64,000 bases of DNA from the NCBI RefSeq assembly GCF_023573145.1, contig NZ_CP097635.1, positions 1,798,001-1,862,000 on the forward strand. Reading direction: 5' to 3'. Under the pieces are notes generated by a model. It was not told the origin of the DNA and did not search any database. It was given only the letters and a program-made list of their open reading frames with translations. This DNA comes from Aquincola tertiaricarbonis. Lineage in GTDB: Bacteria; Pseudomonadota; Gammaproteobacteria; Burkholderiales; Burkholderiaceae_C. The translations under genes and the position numbers were made by a program. Numbering within the stretch: position 1 is the stretch's first letter; every line of letters starts with the position of its first letter. Below are positions 17,587 through 28,706 of the stretch, in pieces.

Positions 17587-18506
17587 GCACCAAGAAGCCA
17601 GTCTTCCTGGTCACCGGCAGCGACCTGGCGCCGCAGGCGCTGGCCCTGCTGGGCGACTACGAGGTGGTGTACGCCGGCCGCACGCCCAGCGAGGACGACG
17701 TGGTGGCGCTGTGCCGCCAGCATGACCCGGTGGCCATCATCGTGCGCTACAGCAAGGTGGGCGCCGCGGCCATGGATGCCGCGCCCAGCCTGAAGGTCAT
17801 CTCCAAGCACGGCAGCGGCACCGACACCATCGACAAGGCGGCTGCCGCGGCCCGCGGCATCCAGGTGGTGGCGGCCGTGGGCGCCAATGCGGCGGCGGTG
17901 GCCGAGCATGCGCTGGCGCTGCTGCTGGCCTGCGCCAAGTCGGTGGTGGCGCTGGATGCGCGCATGCATGCCGGCCACTGGGACAAGGCCACGCACAAGA
18001 GCGTGGAGCTGGAAGGCCGCACCATCGGCCTGGTGGGGCTGGGTGCCATCGGCCTGCGCTTTGCGCGCATGGCCGATGCGATGGGCATGCGCGTGCTGGG
18101 CTTCGACCCCTACGCCAAGGACCTGCCGGCTTACGTGCAGAGCGTGTCGCTGGACACGCTGTGGCGCGAGGCCGATGCCATCTCGCTGCACTGCCCGCTG
18201 ACCGCGGACAACGCACGGCTGCTCAATGCCGAGACGCTGGCGCAGTGCAAGCGTGGCGTGATCGTGGTCAACACCGCCCGCGGCGGCCTGATCGACGAGC
18301 CTGCGCTGCTGGCCGCGGTGCAAAGTGGCCAGGTGGCCATCGCCGGGCTGGACAGCTTCGCCGTCGAGCCGATGACCGCGGGCCACCCCTTCCAGGCCGA
18401 GCCGCGCATCACGCTCAGCCCGCACATCGGCGGCGTCACGGCCGATGCCTACGTGAAGATGGGCGTGGCCGCAGCGCGCAATGCGCTGGCGGTGCTGCAC
18501 GGCTGA
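17583..18506 (+). CDS. D-isomer-specific 2-hydroxyacid dehydrogenase
   Basis: The 307-residue NAD(P)-dependent enzyme begins at GTG 17583 (overlap GTGA with the aldolase stop), reading STKKPVFLVTGSDLAPQ. The Rossmann motif is GLVGLGAIGLRFA. The catalytic Arg lies in NTARGGLIDEPALL, the Glu region is SFAVEPM, and the catalytic His is in LSPHIGGVT. It interconverts a 2-hydroxy-acid and a 2-oxo-acid in the cytoplasm. Placed between an aldolase and two carboxylate receptors, it probably oxidises or reduces the pathway intermediate. The GTG start is chosen because no ATG lies near and the overlap is tight. Confidence 0.87.
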   Translation: MSTKKPVFLVTGSDLAPQALALLGDYEVVYAGRTPSEDDVVALCRQHDPVAIIVRYSKVGAAAMDAAPSLKVISKHGSGTDTIDKAAAAARGIQVVAAVGANAAAVAEHALALLLACAKSVVALDARMHAGHWDKATHKSVELEGRTIGLVGLGAIGLRFARMADAMGMRVLGFDPYAKDLPAYVQSVSLDTLWREADAISLHCPLTADNARLLNAETLAQCKRGVIVVNTARGGLIDEPALLAAVQSGQVAIAGLDSFAVEPMTAGHPFQAEPRITLSPHIGGVTADAYVKMGVAAARNALAVLHG

Positions 18507-18519
18507 AACGGAGACCCTC

Positions 18520-19488
18520 ATGCCCAAGACTCTCCTCCGTATCGCCGTGGCCGCCACGTGGCTCACGTCCGCCGTCGTGGCGCAAGCGCAGGCCTGGCCG
18601 ACCAAGCCGGTCAAGATCGTGGTGCCCTACCCGCCGGGCGGCGCGGTGGACGTGGTCACGCGCAAGATGGCAGCCAAGCTGCAGGAGCAGACCGGCCAGA
18701 CCTTCTTCGTGGAGAACAAGGCCGGCGCCACGGGCACCATCGGCCTGGCCACGGTGGTGCAATCGCCGGCCGACGGCTACACGCTGGCGGCCAACGACAC
18801 CACCTACGCGCTGCTGCCGCACATCTTCAAGAAGCTGCCCTTCGACCACCAGAAGGACCTGCTGCCGGTCAGCGCCTTCGTCTTCGCGCCCATGGGCCTG
18901 GTGGTCAAGGCCGACTCGCGCTTCAAGACCCTGGGCGACCTGCTGGCCGCAGCCAAGGCCAAGCCGGGCGACATCACCTATGGCACCGGCGGTGCCGGCT
19001 CGGCGCCGCACTTCGCCAGCGAAGCCCTGGGCATCGCCTCGGGCGCGCGCTTCCTGCACGTGCCGTTCAAGGGCGCGGGTGAGGCGACGATGGGCCTGCT
19101 GTCCGGCACGGTCGACTTCCAGCTGGCCTCCACTCCCGGCGTGATGGGCAACGTCAAGGGTGGCAAGGCGCGTCTGCTGGCCGTGAGCGGGCAGCACCGG
19201 CTGCCGGCGCTGCCCGAGGTGCTCACCTTCGCCGAGGCCGGCGTGAAGAACTTCGGCCTCATCAACTTCACCGGGCTGTTCGCACCCAAGGGCACGCCGA
19301 AGGCGGTGGTCGACCGCCTGCAGAAGGAAGTGGCCACGGCCATGGCCTCGGCCGACATGAAGGCCTTTGCCGAAGGCATTGCCGCCGAGCCCGGCACCTG
19401 GGATGCTGCGGCCTTCGCCAAGGAGTTGACCGAGCGCACCGCCTTCTGGGGCCGCATCGCCGCCAACACCGCATTCGAGCGCGAATAA
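18520..19488 (+). CDS. Bug-family receptor, second copy in the operon
   Basis: This 322-residue receptor starts MPKTLLRIAVAATWLTSAVVAQAQA and continues AWPTKPVKIVVPYPPGGAVDVVTR. It differs clearly from the first receptor of the operon, so it is a paralogue with possibly another ligand rather than a recent duplicate. ENKAGATGTIGLATV and LPEVLTFAEAGVKNFG are conserved loops. It is 13 bp downstream of the dehydrogenase and 19 bp upstream of the lactonase, with a GGAG-like site before the ATG. Confidence 0.88.
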   Translation: MPKTLLRIAVAATWLTSAVVAQAQAWPTKPVKIVVPYPPGGAVDVVTRKMAAKLQEQTGQTFFVENKAGATGTIGLATVVQSPADGYTLAANDTTYALLPHIFKKLPFDHQKDLLPVSAFVFAPMGLVVKADSRFKTLGDLLAAAKAKPGDITYGTGGAGSAPHFASEALGIASGARFLHVPFKGAGEATMGLLSGTVDFQLASTPGVMGNVKGGKARLLAVSGQHRLPALPEVLTFAEAGVKNFGLINFTGLFAPKGTPKAVVDRLQKEVATAMASADMKAFAEGIAAEPGTWDAAAFAKELTERTAFWGRIAANTAFERE

Positions 19489-19507
19489 CGCGCGCCAGGA
19501 AGCCACC

Positions 19508-20443
19508 ATGTTGTTCGTGCTCCAGCCGCCGCAGGTGCAGCCGCTTGAAGTGTTCAGCCGCCTGCCCGACGAGTTCCGCCGCACCGGCGAGCGCTCCGCC
19601 TGGGCCGACGCCAACCGCGGTGGCCAGCCCACCGACTCCTTCCTGGAAGGGCCGGTGTTCGACGAGGAGGGCCGGCTGTACGTGACCGACATCCCGTTCG
19701 GCCGCATCTTCCGCATCGACACCACGGGCGAGTGGACCCTGGTGGCACGCTGGGACGGCGAGCCCAACGGCCTGAAGTGGCTGAACCGGCGCGAGCTGCT
19801 GGTGACCGACTATCGCCACGGCCTGATGGCCTGCGACGTGGTGACCGGCAATGTGCGGCCCTACCTGGACCGCCGCAACAGCGAGCGCTTCAAGGGCGTC
19901 AACGACCTGTGCTTCGACCGCTGCGGCAACCTCTACTTCACCGACCAGGGGCAGACCGGCCTGCACGACCCCAGCGGCCGGCTGTATCGCCTGCGGCCGG
20001 ATGGACGGCTGGACCTGCTGCTGTCCAACGTGCCCAGCCCCAACGGCGTGGCCCTGTCGCCTGACGAGCGGGTGCTGTACCTCGGCGTCACGCGGGGCAA
20101 CCAGGTGTGGCGCGTGCCGCTGCTGCCGGATGGCAGCGTGGCCAAGGTGGGCGCCTTCTTCACGTCGTACGGGCCCAGCGGGCCCGACGGCCTGGCGGTG
20201 GACAGCCAGGGCCGGGTGCTGGTGGCCAACCCGGGCCTGGGCTTGGTGTGGGTGCTCAGCCCCCATGGCCAGCCCGAGCAGGTGCTGCAGGCGGCGCCGG
20301 GCACATCGCTGACCAACGTCGCCTTCGGCGGACCCGACCGGCGCACGCTCTACGTCACCGATTCCACCCACGGCCAGGTGCTGCGCGCCACGCTGTCGCA
20401 GGGCGGGCTGCCCCTCCATGGCGGCCCCGCGCCGCAGAGCTGA
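19508..20443 (+). CDS. SMP-30/gluconolactonase family lactonase
   Basis: The 311-residue protein has six-bladed beta-propeller repeats and metal-ligand motifs of the SMP-30 family. These are EGPVFDEEGRLYVTD (Glu ligand), KGVNDLCFDRCGNLYFTD (Asn ligand) and PSGPDGLAVDSQGRVLVA (Asp ligand), plus PNGVALSPDERVLY. It should open an aldonolactone or similar ring to the free acid. No clear signal peptide is seen, so it is cytoplasmic by prediction. As the last gene of the operon it probably supplies the acid that the dehydrogenase and aldolase then process. Confidence 0.86.
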   Translation: MLFVLQPPQVQPLEVFSRLPDEFRRTGERSAWADANRGGQPTDSFLEGPVFDEEGRLYVTDIPFGRIFRIDTTGEWTLVARWDGEPNGLKWLNRRELLVTDYRHGLMACDVVTGNVRPYLDRRNSERFKGVNDLCFDRCGNLYFTDQGQTGLHDPSGRLYRLRPDGRLDLLLSNVPSPNGVALSPDERVLYLGVTRGNQVWRVPLLPDGSVAKVGAFFTSYGPSGPDGLAVDSQGRVLVANPGLGLVWVLSPHGQPEQVLQAAPGTSLTNVAFGGPDRRTLYVTDSTHGQVLRATLSQGGLPLHGGPAPQS

Positions 20444-20449
20444 ACCGGC

Positions 20450-21052
20450 TTACTTGCTGGCCGACTTGCTGCCCTTCTTGTTCACCTGGGCATCCAGCGC
20501 CTTGGCCATCTGCAGGTGATGCTCCAGGGCGGGCACCGTCTTGGCGGCCCATGCCTTCACGTCGGGGTCCTTGGCATCCTTGGCCGCCTTGCGGAACAGC
20601 TTCAGCGTGTCCTCGTGCGCGTCCACGCCCATGCTGGCCACGTAGCGCTGGTCGAACTTGTCGCCCTCGGCGGTGTCCAGCATCGCCTTGGCCTTGCCCT
20701 TTTGCACCAGCGAAGGTTCGCTCGGCAGTTCCACGCCCTTGGTGGAGGCCAGCGACGTCAGTTCCTGGCCCACCTTGGTGTGGTCGTCGATCATCTGCTG
20801 CGCGAACTTCTTCACCTCGGGGTGGCTGGCCTTCTGCAGCGCCATCTTGCTGGCCTCCACCTCGGCATGGCCGTTCTCGGCGGCCTGCTTCATGAAGTTG
20901 GCGTCGCTGCGCGGCATGGCCGGCATCTTCATGTCGCCCGAGGCGCGGGCGGCCGGCGCCGTGGCCTGCTGCTGCGCGAAGGCCAGCGGGGTGGCCAGGC
21001 TGACGGCGGCGATGGCCATGGCGACGAGACTGCGGTGAAAGCGGTGTTGCAT
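20450..21052 (-). CDS. Periplasmic DUF4142 protein
   Basis: A 200-residue protein with a signal peptide (VAMAIAAVSLATPLAFA). The DUF4142 helical bundle (about 50-185) includes FMKQAAENGHAEVEASKMAL, KFAQQMIDDHTKVGQEL and EHHLQMAKALD. DUF4142 is a ferritin-like four-helix fold found in many stress-linked envelope proteins; its biochemical role is unknown. The C-terminus is lysine-rich. It is transcribed away from the hemerythrin gene and has its own RpoN-type promoter at 21095-21108. It is the left-most member of the RpoN-type cluster described in the findings. Confidence 0.85.
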   Translation of the reverse strand: MQHRFHRSLVAMAIAAVSLATPLAFAQQQATAPAARASGDMKMPAMPRSDANFMKQAAENGHAEVEASKMALQKASHPEVKKFAQQMIDDHTKVGQELTSLASTKGVELPSEPSLVQKGKAKAMLDTAEGDKFDQRYVASMGVDAHEDTLKLFRKAAKDAKDPDVKAWAAKTVPALEHHLQMAKALDAQVNKKGSKSASK

Positions 21053-21094
21053 GTTCGATCTCCTGCTTGTAAAGAGGGGGCGTCTCCCACCACG

Positions 21095-21108
21095 GCAATC
21101 GGCGTTCC
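21095..21108 (-). promoter_or_regulatory. Sigma-54 (-24/-12) promoter of the DUF4142 gene
   Basis: On the minus strand the element reads GGAACGCCGATTGC, with GG at 21108-21107 and GC at 21096-21095 exactly 10 nt apart. The gap from the GC to the start codon is 42 nt. Confidence 0.72.
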
Positions 21109-21129
21109 CTGGCAGCGGGTGGCCGCGCC

Positions 21130-23236
<2,107 letters not shown>

Positions 23237-23260
23237 AGCCCCCTGGGGCGTTCCGTGCGC

Positions 23261-23274
23261 GGCATGTGCCTTGC
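23261..23274 (+). promoter_or_regulatory. Sigma-54 promoter of the carbamoyltransferase gene
   Basis: Sequence GGCATGTGCCTTGC, 34 nt before ATG 23309. The -24 box (GGCAT) is slightly off consensus. Confidence 0.66.
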
Positions 23275-23308
23275 CCACCGCCGCGCATCACACCAAGGAG
23301 CGCCATCC

Positions 23309-25123
23309 ATGATCACGTTGGGCATCAACGCGGCTTTCCACGACTCGGCGGCCGCGCTGGTCATTGATGGGCGGCTGTGTGCCGCCGCCGAAGAAGAGCG
23401 CTTTTCGCGCATCAAGCACGCCAAGCGTCCGGTGCCCTTCAGCGCCTGGGAGCTGCCCTTCCATGCCATCGACTTCTGCCTGGCGCGTGCCGGCATCCAG
23501 CTCACCGACGTGGATGCGGTGGCCTACAGCTTCGATGCGCAGCTCTTCCTCGATGGCCGGCTGCAGGGCGAGACGATCACGCTGCCGCTGATTCCTTCGG
23601 CCCGGCCCGACCCGCGCTGGGAGAACCCCTGGGACCCGCTGTTCGCGGCCTACATCCTGAATGCCTCGCGCCAGCTGGTGGACGGCGCACCGCACCACCT
23701 GGGCAAGCGCTTCCAGGGTGCGCGCTTCGACGGGCCCTTCACCTTCCACCATGTGGCGCACCACCTGTGCCACCAGGCCAGCGCCTTCCTGGCGGCGCCC
23801 TTCGAGCGCTGCGCCGTGATGACGCTGGACGGCCGCGGCGAGCGCGCCACCAGCACCTACGGTGTGTACCGCGACGGCCATTACCAGGCCCTGGGCGAGG
23901 TGCAGGTGCCGCATTCACTGGGCCTGCTGTACGAGCAGGTGACCACGCACCTGGGTTTTCTCGCGTCCTCCGACGAATACAAGGTGATGGCGCTGGCCGC
24001 GCAAGGCCGGCCGCGATGGCTGAGCGCGCTGAAGTCGCATGTGCATCTGCTGGACCGGGGCCAGTACCGCATCGACCCCATCGACCTGGCCAAGCTGGTG
24101 GGGCCGGCGCGTGAACGTGGTGGCCCGCTGACGCAGGATCACTTCGACCTCACCGCCAGCCTGCAGGCCTTGCTGGAGCACACCACCCTGCAGCTGGCCG
24201 GCTGGCTGCGGGAGACCACCGGTGAACGCCAGCTGGCCATGGCCGGCGGCGTGGCATTGAACTGCGTGGCCAACGCGCGCCTGCGCGATGCCGGCATCTT
24301 CGACGAGGTGTGGGTGCAGCCGGCCGCCGGTGATGCCGGCACCGCACTGGGTGCCGCGCTGTGGATCGACAGCCGAGCCCGCGCCGAAGGGGGTGCGCAG
24401 CATCCGCAGCTGCCGCAGGCGCCGCAGGGCCAGCCGGTGAAACTGGCCCCGCGCCAGTGGACGATGACGCATGCCTACTGGGGCCCCGACTGGAGCGACG
24501 AGGCCATCGAAGCCGAGCTGAAGTGGGCCAAGCTGCCTTACCGCCGCATGGCAGAGCCCGCACAGGAAGTGGCCCGGCTGCTGGCCGACGACCAGGTCAT
24601 CGGCTGGTTCCAGGGGCGCATGGAGTTCGGGCCGCGGGCGCTGGGTGCCCGGTCCATCATCGCTTCACCGCTGCATGCCGAGATGCAGGCCCGCATCAAC
24701 GAGCTGAAGGACCGTGAGGACTTCCGGCCGGTGGCACCGGCGGTGCCGCAGGAACACCTGGCCGAGTGGTTCACGCCCGGCCAGGCCAACCGCGGCCAGT
24801 CGCCGTTCATGCTGTTCATCTACGACGTGCTGCCCGCCCAGGCGGACCGCATTCCCGCGGCCTGCCACAGCGACCGCACGGCCCGGGTGCAGACGGTGAG
24901 CGCCGATACCCAGCCTGCTTTCCACCAGCTGCTCACGGCCTTCGGTGCGCTCACCGGCGTGCCGGTGCTGATCAACACCTCGTTCAACGTGCGCGGCGAG
25001 CCGGTGGTGTGCACGCCGCGCGACGCCATCCATGCCTGGGCCAGCACGCCGGTGGACGCGCTGGTGCTGGGGCCGTTCCTGCTCGAGAAGCGGCGGCCCT
25101 GGGGCGTGCTGGACGCAGCGTAG
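23309..25123 (+). CDS. NodU/CmcH-type carbamoyltransferase
   Basis: This 604-residue enzyme transfers a carbamoyl group from carbamoyl phosphate to a hydroxyl, typically on a sugar or antibiotic. The N-terminal Kae1-like ASKHA domain begins MITLGINAAFHDSAAALV and includes the metal-binding HHVAHHLCHQASAF and the MTLDGRGE loop. The C-terminal domain carries GWFQGRMEFGPRALGARS and NTSFNVRGEPVV, both diagnostic for the family. Full length matches NodU (about 560-610). ATG 23309 was chosen because ITLGIN must be near the N-terminus. The following glycosyltransferase operon suggests the acceptor is a glycan made by those enzymes. Confidence 0.9.
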   Translation: MITLGINAAFHDSAAALVIDGRLCAAAEEERFSRIKHAKRPVPFSAWELPFHAIDFCLARAGIQLTDVDAVAYSFDAQLFLDGRLQGETITLPLIPSARPDPRWENPWDPLFAAYILNASRQLVDGAPHHLGKRFQGARFDGPFTFHHVAHHLCHQASAFLAAPFERCAVMTLDGRGERATSTYGVYRDGHYQALGEVQVPHSLGLLYEQVTTHLGFLASSDEYKVMALAAQGRPRWLSALKSHVHLLDRGQYRIDPIDLAKLVGPARERGGPLTQDHFDLTASLQALLEHTTLQLAGWLRETTGERQLAMAGGVALNCVANARLRDAGIFDEVWVQPAAGDAGTALGAALWIDSRARAEGGAQHPQLPQAPQGQPVKLAPRQWTMTHAYWGPDWSDEAIEAELKWAKLPYRRMAEPAQEVARLLADDQVIGWFQGRMEFGPRALGARSIIASPLHAEMQARINELKDREDFRPVAPAVPQEHLAEWFTPGQANRGQSPFMLFIYDVLPAQADRIPAACHSDRTARVQTVSADTQPAFHQLLTAFGALTGVPVLINTSFNVRGEPVVCTPRDAIHAWASTPVDALVLGPFLLEKRRPWGVLDAA

Positions 25124-25136
25124 GGGATTGCAGCCG

Positions 25137-25481
25137 TCAAAGCGGCTTGCGGGGCACCACGCCTTCGGGCCCTGAGCTGGGCTCGCGCAGCACCTCGTCG
25201 GCCGCGCCCGGGTCTTCCTCGCCAGCCTCGGACTCGCCTTCGATGGAGGCCTGGGCCGGGCGCGCCGCACGCTGCGCGTGCTGGGCCTTGATCAGCTCGG
25301 CATCAGGGTCTTCCGGCGCCACATCGGGTGGCAGCTGCGCGTCGGGCAGGGCCGATTGCACGTGGACGCGCTCGGGCGGCGGCACGTAGTCGCCGTAGTT
25401 GGAGCCGGCACGCGTGCGGTCGCCGCCGTCCTGGGTGGCCACGCGGGGTTCGTCCTTCTGGCTGTTCAGCGGGTAGGTCAT
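25137..25481 (-). CDS. Small acidic disordered protein
   Basis: A 114-residue product (MTYPLNSQKDEPRVATQDGG...) rich in Pro, Asp, Glu and Gln, with no TM segment or signal. VPPPERVHVQSALPDAQLPPD is the only distinctive stretch. I do not recognise a family. It is convergent with the carbamoyltransferase gene (13 bp between stops) and divergent from the glycosyltransferase operon, sharing a promoter gap that has one RpoN-type element per direction. ATG 25481 is used because a purine-rich site (GAGGACC) precedes it. Confidence 0.6.
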   Translation of the reverse strand: MTYPLNSQKDEPRVATQDGGDRTRAGSNYGDYVPPPERVHVQSALPDAQLPPDVAPEDPDAELIKAQHAQRAARPAQASIEGESEAGEEDPGAADEVLREPSSGPEGVVPRKPL

Positions 25482-25515
25482 GGTGCGGTCCTCGTCGTGG
25501 GTGTGCCGCGTTGCG

Positions 25516-25529
25516 GCAACCGACGTTCC
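25516..25529 (-). promoter_or_regulatory. Sigma-54 promoter of the small acidic protein
   Basis: Minus-strand GGAACGTCGGTTGC, 34 nt before ATG 25481. Confidence 0.7.
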
Positions 25530-25569
25530 TGCCGCGCGCAAGGGCTGGGCATCAGGGCCTTGGCGGCAC

Positions 25570-25583
25570 GGAACACCGCTTGC
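25570..25583 (+). promoter_or_regulatory. Sigma-54 promoter of the glycosyltransferase operon
   Basis: Sequence GGAACACCGCTTGC, 41 nt before ATG 25625. It is the only promoter-like element I see for the seven overlapping genes that follow. Confidence 0.72.
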
Positions 25584-25624
25584 CCACCGGGCCCATCGGA
25601 GATCACCACGAGGGAGCCAAGACC

Positions 25625-26983
25625 ATGGTGCAAGACCGCCTGCGCATCGGCCTGATCAGCGAACATGCCTCACCGCTGGCCCACGCCGGCAGCGTGGACG
25701 CCGGGGGCCAGAACATCTACGTCTCGCAGGTGGCGCGTGCGCTGGCTGCGATGGGCCACCAGGTGGATGTGCTCACCCGCCGCGACGACCCCGCGCTGCC
25801 GGCTGTGGTGGACGTGCGGCCAGGCATGCGCGTCATCCACATAGATGCCGGGCCGCCCGAATTTGTTCCCAAGGAAGACCTGCTCCAGCACATGCCGGCC
25901 TTCACACGCGCCGCGCGCCACCTGATGCAGCGCAGCGTGGGCTACGACCTGATCCATGCCAACTTCTTCATGTCGGGCTGGGTGGGGCTGGCACTGCGCC
26001 ACATCTTCGAGGTGCCGCTTGTGATGACCTTCCACGCGCTGGGCCTCGTGCGGCGCGAGCACCAGGGCAGTGCCGACACCTTCCCCGAGGCGCGCATCGG
26101 CATCGAGCGGCGCATCGTGCAGGGGGCCGATTGCCTGATCGCCGAATGCCCGCAGGACCGTGACGACCTGCTGCGCCTGTATGGCGCACGGCCCGAAGGC
26201 ATCCGCACCGTGCCGTGCGGCGTGGACCTGGCCACCTTCGGCCCGCGCGACCGCCTGCAGGCGCGCCGCCGGCTGGGCCTGGCGGACGATGAGTTCGTGG
26301 TGCTGCAGCTGGGTCGGCTGGTGCCGCGCAAGGGCATCGACAACGTGATCCGCGCCGTCGGCCTGATGGACCCGGCGCTCAAGCCGCGCCTGCTGGTGGT
26401 GGGCGGTGAATCGGTGGAGCCCGACGAGGCGCGCACGCCCGAGATCGCGCGGCTGCGCGCCCTGGCCCGCCGCTGCGGCGTGGAAGAGCGCGTGACCTTC
26501 ACCGGCCGGCGCGACGTGGCCGAGCTGCCCGAGTACTACGCGGCGGCCGACGTGTTCGTCACCACGCCAGCCTATGAACCCTTCGGCATCACGCCGCTGG
26601 AAGCCATGGCCTGCGGCACGCCGGTGGTGGGCAGCGCGGTCGGGGGCATCCAGTACAGCGTGGTGGATGGTGTCACCGGCTATCTGGTGCCGCCCCAGGA
26701 CCCGGCGGCGCTGGCCGACCGGCTGGCCTGGCTGCAGGCCAACCCGGCGCTGCGCCTGGCCCTGGGCCGTGCCGGCGTGGCGCGCGTGCGTTCGCACTTC
26801 ACCTGGGACCGCGTGGCCCGCGAGCTGGCCGCGGTGTACCAGGCGGTGGTGGCGGCCGAGGCGGCGCTGGTACCACGCAGCGCCGCCTTGCACCGCGCCG
26901 CGCACACCCGCCCCTCCGGCACCGGCAAGCCGGTGCAGCAGGCGGTGGTGATGGCGGCCGTGCCGCGCGGGGTGGGCGCATGA
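25625..26983 (+). CDS. GT4-family glycosyltransferase
   Basis: A 452-residue GT-B enzyme. The N-terminal half starts RIGLISEHASPLAHAGSVDAGGQNIYVSQVARAL, the donor-loop signature shared with sucrose-phosphate synthase and MshA-like enzymes. The C-terminal half has LGRLVPRKGIDNVIRA and the E-x7-E motif YEPFGITPLEAMACGTPVV. It adds a sugar from a nucleotide-sugar donor to a lipid or glycan in the cytoplasm. ATG 25625 follows GAGGGAG. The last ~35 residues are a low-complexity tail. It is the first gene of a chain in which every stop overlaps the next start by ATGA. Confidence 0.9.
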   Translation: MVQDRLRIGLISEHASPLAHAGSVDAGGQNIYVSQVARALAAMGHQVDVLTRRDDPALPAVVDVRPGMRVIHIDAGPPEFVPKEDLLQHMPAFTRAARHLMQRSVGYDLIHANFFMSGWVGLALRHIFEVPLVMTFHALGLVRREHQGSADTFPEARIGIERRIVQGADCLIAECPQDRDDLLRLYGARPEGIRTVPCGVDLATFGPRDRLQARRRLGLADDEFVVLQLGRLVPRKGIDNVIRAVGLMDPALKPRLLVVGGESVEPDEARTPEIARLRALARRCGVEERVTFTGRRDVAELPEYYAAADVFVTTPAYEPFGITPLEAMACGTPVVGSAVGGIQYSVVDGVTGYLVPPQDPAALADRLAWLQANPALRLALGRAGVARVRSHFTWDRVARELAAVYQAVVAAEAALVPRSAALHRAAHTRPSGTGKPVQQAVVMAAVPRGVGA

Positions 26984-27594
26984 AGGCCGTGTTCCTGGAC
27001 AAGGACGGCACGCTGGTCGAGGACGTGCCCTACAACGTCGACCCGGCGCTGCTGCGCTTCACCCCGCAGGCGCTGCCGGCGCTGCAGCGCCTGCTGCAGG
27101 CGGGCTACCGGCTGGTCATCGTCAGCAACCAGTCGGGGCTGGCCACCGGTCGCTTCACCAGCGCGCAGTTCAAGGTGCTGCGCCTGGCCCTGCTGGACAA
27201 GCTGCGCGAAGAGGGCGGCATCGAGATCGCGGGCTTCTACGTGTGCCCGCATGCGCCGGCCACGGCCGATGGTCCGGGCTGCGATTGCCGCAAGCCGCAG
27301 CCCGGCATGCTGAAGCTGGCCGCGCAGGCCCATGGCCTGGACCTGGAAGGCAGCTGGATGGTGGGCGACATCCTGGACGACGTGGAAGCCGGCCGCCGTG
27401 CCGGCTGCCGCACCGTGCTGCTGGACCGGGGCGGCGAGACGGAGTGGCAGCTCTCGCCCTTGCGCACACCGCACCATGTGTGCACCGACCTGGCGGAAGC
27501 CGCCCAGGCCATCCTGCAGGACGATGCGTCGCCCCATGCTGCGATGGACGCAGCCCCGCAGCCGGTGGCGCAAAGCCGCCTGCACGCCGCATGA
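26980..27594 (+). CDS. gmhB: HAD phosphatase, GmhB-like (heptose 1,7-bisphosphate phosphatase)
   Basis: The 204-residue product has the HAD motif I FLDKDGTLVEDVPYN, motif II IVSNQSGLATG, and the GmhB-specific zinc loop CPHAPATADGPGCDCRKPQPGM with C-x-H and C-x-C ligands. Motif IV MVGDILDDVEAGRRAGC follows. GmhB removes the 7-phosphate (or a similar phosphate) from D-glycero-D-manno-heptose 1,7-bisphosphate on the way to ADP- or GDP-heptose. Its place beside two GT9 heptosyltransferase-like genes fits a heptose-containing glycan. It overlaps both neighbours by ATGA. Confidence 0.85.
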   Translation: MKAVFLDKDGTLVEDVPYNVDPALLRFTPQALPALQRLLQAGYRLVIVSNQSGLATGRFTSAQFKVLRLALLDKLREEGGIEIAGFYVCPHAPATADGPGCDCRKPQPGMLKLAAQAHGLDLEGSWMVGDILDDVEAGRRAGCRTVLLDRGGETEWQLSPLRTPHHVCTDLAEAAQAILQDDASPHAAMDAAPQPVAQSRLHAA

Positions 27595-28706
27595 GGGCCG
27601 CGGCTCCCCCCACCGGCGTGGCGCCTGCCTGGGCCGGTGTGCGCCGCCTGCTGGCCGTGCGGCTGGACAACCTGGGCGACGTGCTGATGACCACGCTTGC
27701 GCTGGCCGCGTTGCGCCAGGCCTGGCCCGGCGTGCACCTGGCGCTGTTGGCCTCGCCCGCCGGCGCCGCGCTGCAGCCACACCTGACGGACGTGGACGAG
27801 GTCATCCCCTTCGAGGCACCGTGGGTGCAATCGGCCTGCGGCGCGGCCGAGGCCGGCCCGGCGGTGCAGGCCCTGGTGCAGCGGCTGGCGCAGGGCCGCT
27901 TCGATGCGGTGGTGATCTTCACCGTGTGCACCCAAAGCGCGTTACCGATGGCCATGGTGGCACTGCAGGCGGGCATCGGGCTGCGCCTGGCCCACTGCCG
28001 CGAGAACCCCTACCACCTGCTGACCGACTGGGTGCGCGATGCCGAGGTGCCGGGCGCGGGCATGCGGCACGAGGTGCAACGCCAGCTCGACCTGCTGGCC
28101 GCCATCGGCGTGCGGCCGCCGGCCGACGAGCGGCTGCGGCTGGCTCTGCGGCCGGGCGATGCGGCCTCGCTGGTGCAGCGGCTGGCACGGGCCGGCGTGG
28201 ACCCGTCGGCCCCTTACTTCGTGGTGCACCCCGGTGCGTCGGCCGCATCGCGCCGCTACCCGGCCGAGCGCTTTGCGCAGGCCGCGCAGGCGGTGGCCCG
28301 GGGCGGTGGTGGCCGCGCCCTGGTGGTGGGTGGCGCGGCCGAGGCTGCACTGGTGCAGGCCGCCATGCCCGCGGGCGTGCCGGCCACCGCGCTGGTGGGC
28401 GGGCTGGCGCTGGGCGAACTGGCGGCGCTGATCGCCGGTGCCACCGTCACGCTGTGCAACAACAGCGGGCCCGCCCACATCGCCGCGGCGTTGGGGGCGC
28501 CGGTGGTGGTGCTGTATGCCCTGACCAACCCGCAGCACACACCCTGGCGGGCACCGGCCCGGGTGTTGAGCCATGACGTGCCCTGCCGCAACTGCCTGCG
28601 CAGCGTGTGCCCGATGGGCCACCACGCCTGCCTGCTGGGGGTGCCGGCCGAGGCCGTGACCGAGGCTGCCCTGGGGCTGATGCACGCCCCGATGGAGACG
28701 ACATGA
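27591..28706 (+). CDS. GT9-family (heptosyltransferase-like) glycosyltransferase
   Basis: A 371-residue GT-B enzyme. The N-terminus reads LLAVRLDNLGDVLMTTLALAAL, the standard start of LPS heptosyltransferases, where the Asp contacts the acceptor side. The C-terminal donor site has FVVHPGASAASRRYPAERFA and TLCNNSGPAHIAAALGAPVV. PCRNCLRSVCPMGHHAC, near the end, is a Cys-rich segment common in GT9. The start is the ATG of the ATGA overlap with gmhB. It could transfer heptose to lipid A core or to an exopolysaccharide. Confidence 0.88.
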   Translation: MRAAAPPTGVAPAWAGVRRLLAVRLDNLGDVLMTTLALAALRQAWPGVHLALLASPAGAALQPHLTDVDEVIPFEAPWVQSACGAAEAGPAVQALVQRLAQGRFDAVVIFTVCTQSALPMAMVALQAGIGLRLAHCRENPYHLLTDWVRDAEVPGAGMRHEVQRQLDLLAAIGVRPPADERLRLALRPGDAASLVQRLARAGVDPSAPYFVVHPGASAASRRYPAERFAQAAQAVARGGGGRALVVGGAAEAALVQAAMPAGVPATALVGGLALGELAALIAGATVTLCNNSGPAHIAAALGAPVVVLYALTNPQHTPWRAPARVLSHDVPCRNCLRSVCPMGHHACLLGVPAEAVTEAALGLMHAPMETT

